A stretch of DNA of 64,000 bases, taken from assembly GCF_003259695.1 (NCBI RefSeq), contig NZ_PZJH01000004.1, positions 124,001 through 188,000 on the forward strand, read 5' to 3'. The position numbers were made by a program, and so were the translations under genes. How positions within the stretch are numbered: position 1 is the stretch's first letter; every line of letters starts with the position of its first letter. A model generated the notes under the pieces. That model did not search any database. It had not been told where the DNA came from and worked only from the letters and a program-made list of their open reading frames with translations. Positions 63,490-64,000 of the stretch are shown here, in pieces. This DNA comes from Macrococcus epidermidis. Its GTDB lineage: Bacteria; Bacillota; Bacilli; Staphylococcales; Staphylococcaceae.

Positions 63490-64000
63490 ATGACTTTATA
63501 TCATTTCGTTGGTATTAAAGGTTCAGGAATGAGTGCATTAGCACATATCTTATTCGATATGGGTGAACAGGTTCAAGGTTCAGATATCGAAAAGGAATTT
63601 TTTACGGAGATAGGTTTGCGTGATAAAGGGATTACAATCCTTCCATTCAATGCAGATAATATTAAAGAAGGTATGACTGTTATTGCTGGGAATGCATTTC
63701 CCGACGATCATGAAGAGATTGTCCGTGCAAAAGTGTTAGGTTTAGAAGTGATTCGCTATCATAAGTTTTTAGGAGACTTTATGAGTCGTTACATTTCTGT
63801 AGCAGTAACTGGCGCTCATGGTAAAACGAGTACAACAGGTCTTTTATCTCATGTGATGAATGGAGATAAAAAACATCATTCTTAATTGGTGATGGTACAG
63901 GTATGGGTATGCCAGGCAGTGAATACTTTGCCTTTGAAGCTTGTGAATATCGTCGTCACTTCTTAAGTTATTCACCTGACTATGCGATTATTACGAACGT
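63490..64000 (+). CDS. murC: UDP-N-acetylmuramate--L-alanine ligase (partial, with apparent frameshift)
   Basis: The first 126 codons match MurC closely: [15 protein letters not shown] at the start and the ATP loop [23 protein letters not shown]. After GATAAA the frame shifts: the A run at 63868-63873 has six residues, giving HHS and a stop at 63883-63885. Adding one A restores [42 protein letters not shown] to the window edge, as in staphylococcal MurC. The enzyme joins L-Ala to UDP-MurNAc in peptidoglycan synthesis and is essential, so an error in the sequence is likely. GGAG is 6 bases before the ATG. Confidence 0.9.

Noticed and set aside
1-64000. Prophage, insertion sequence, toxin-antitoxin or defence island
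   Set aside because: No transposase, integrase, phage structural, restriction or abortive-infection gene was recognised; gene content is mostly core metabolism.

Overview
This is a low-GC Gram-positive chromosome segment from the family Staphylococcaceae. The close resemblance of many proteins to staphylococcal ones (Rot, SagB, HutG, PepV-Dat, MurC, LeuRS of 804 residues) combined with non-Staphylococcus features (an adjacent NadR-PnuC pair, unfamiliar tandem hairpin arrays) makes Macrococcus or a close relative the best guess. This is inference; no 16S gene lies in the window. I saw no prophage, transposase, CRISPR array, rRNA or tRNA.

Layout. 1-8.3 kb: a partial TetR gene facing an aldo/keto reductase, a two-repeat lipoprotein, a MerR regulator followed by the Mg exporter gene mpfA, a secreted thermonuclease and small housekeeping genes. 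8.3-9.0 kb: an array of four 51-bp hairpin repeats, then a perfect promoter and a T-box leader before a MetE-like methyltransferase. 10-15 kb: HAD phosphatase, stress proteins, SagB glucosaminidase, OppA-like binding protein and a DUF6612-type lipoprotein. 15-18.7 kb: the opuCA-CB-CC-CD osmoprotectant importer. 18.8-26.4 kb: histidine utilisation (FAD protein-hutG, convergent lysR, divergent yjiH-hutU-hutI; hutH is absent here). 26.4-30.4 kb: a nested palindromic element, an FMN riboswitch and ribD-ribE-ribBA-ribH. 30-35.9 kb: proline dehydrogenase with a cre-like site, an unlisted 43-residue peptide gene, nadR-pnuC and small enzymes. 36-38.8 kb: a hydrolase lacking its nucleophile next to a Rot homolog, and ytqA-mnmM. 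40-47 kb: T-box leuS, a second array of four 62-bp hairpins, the MurJ-type flippase and a pseudouridine synthase. 47-64 kb: pepV-dat, ytmP-trmB, patB, an M42 peptidase, an amino-acid ABC importer, the ytpP-Q-R-sftA block, and murC running off the right edge.

Most genes are co-oriented on the plus strand, have clear Shine-Dalgarno sites and end in intrinsic terminators. RNA-level control is prominent: two T-boxes, one FMN riboswitch, and an unusual hairpin exactly between the Shine-Dalgarno sequence and the TTG start of mpfA. SigB-like promoters precede two stress genes, and CodY-like boxes lie before hut, oppA and the metE-like gene. The murC reading frame is broken by one missing A in a homopolymer, which is more likely a sequence error than a real mutation because the gene is essential.

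No single unmistakable new system is present. The strongest leads are the mpfA leader, the two hairpin arrays, the pseudo-hydrolase/Rot pair and the FAD protein coupled to hutG.
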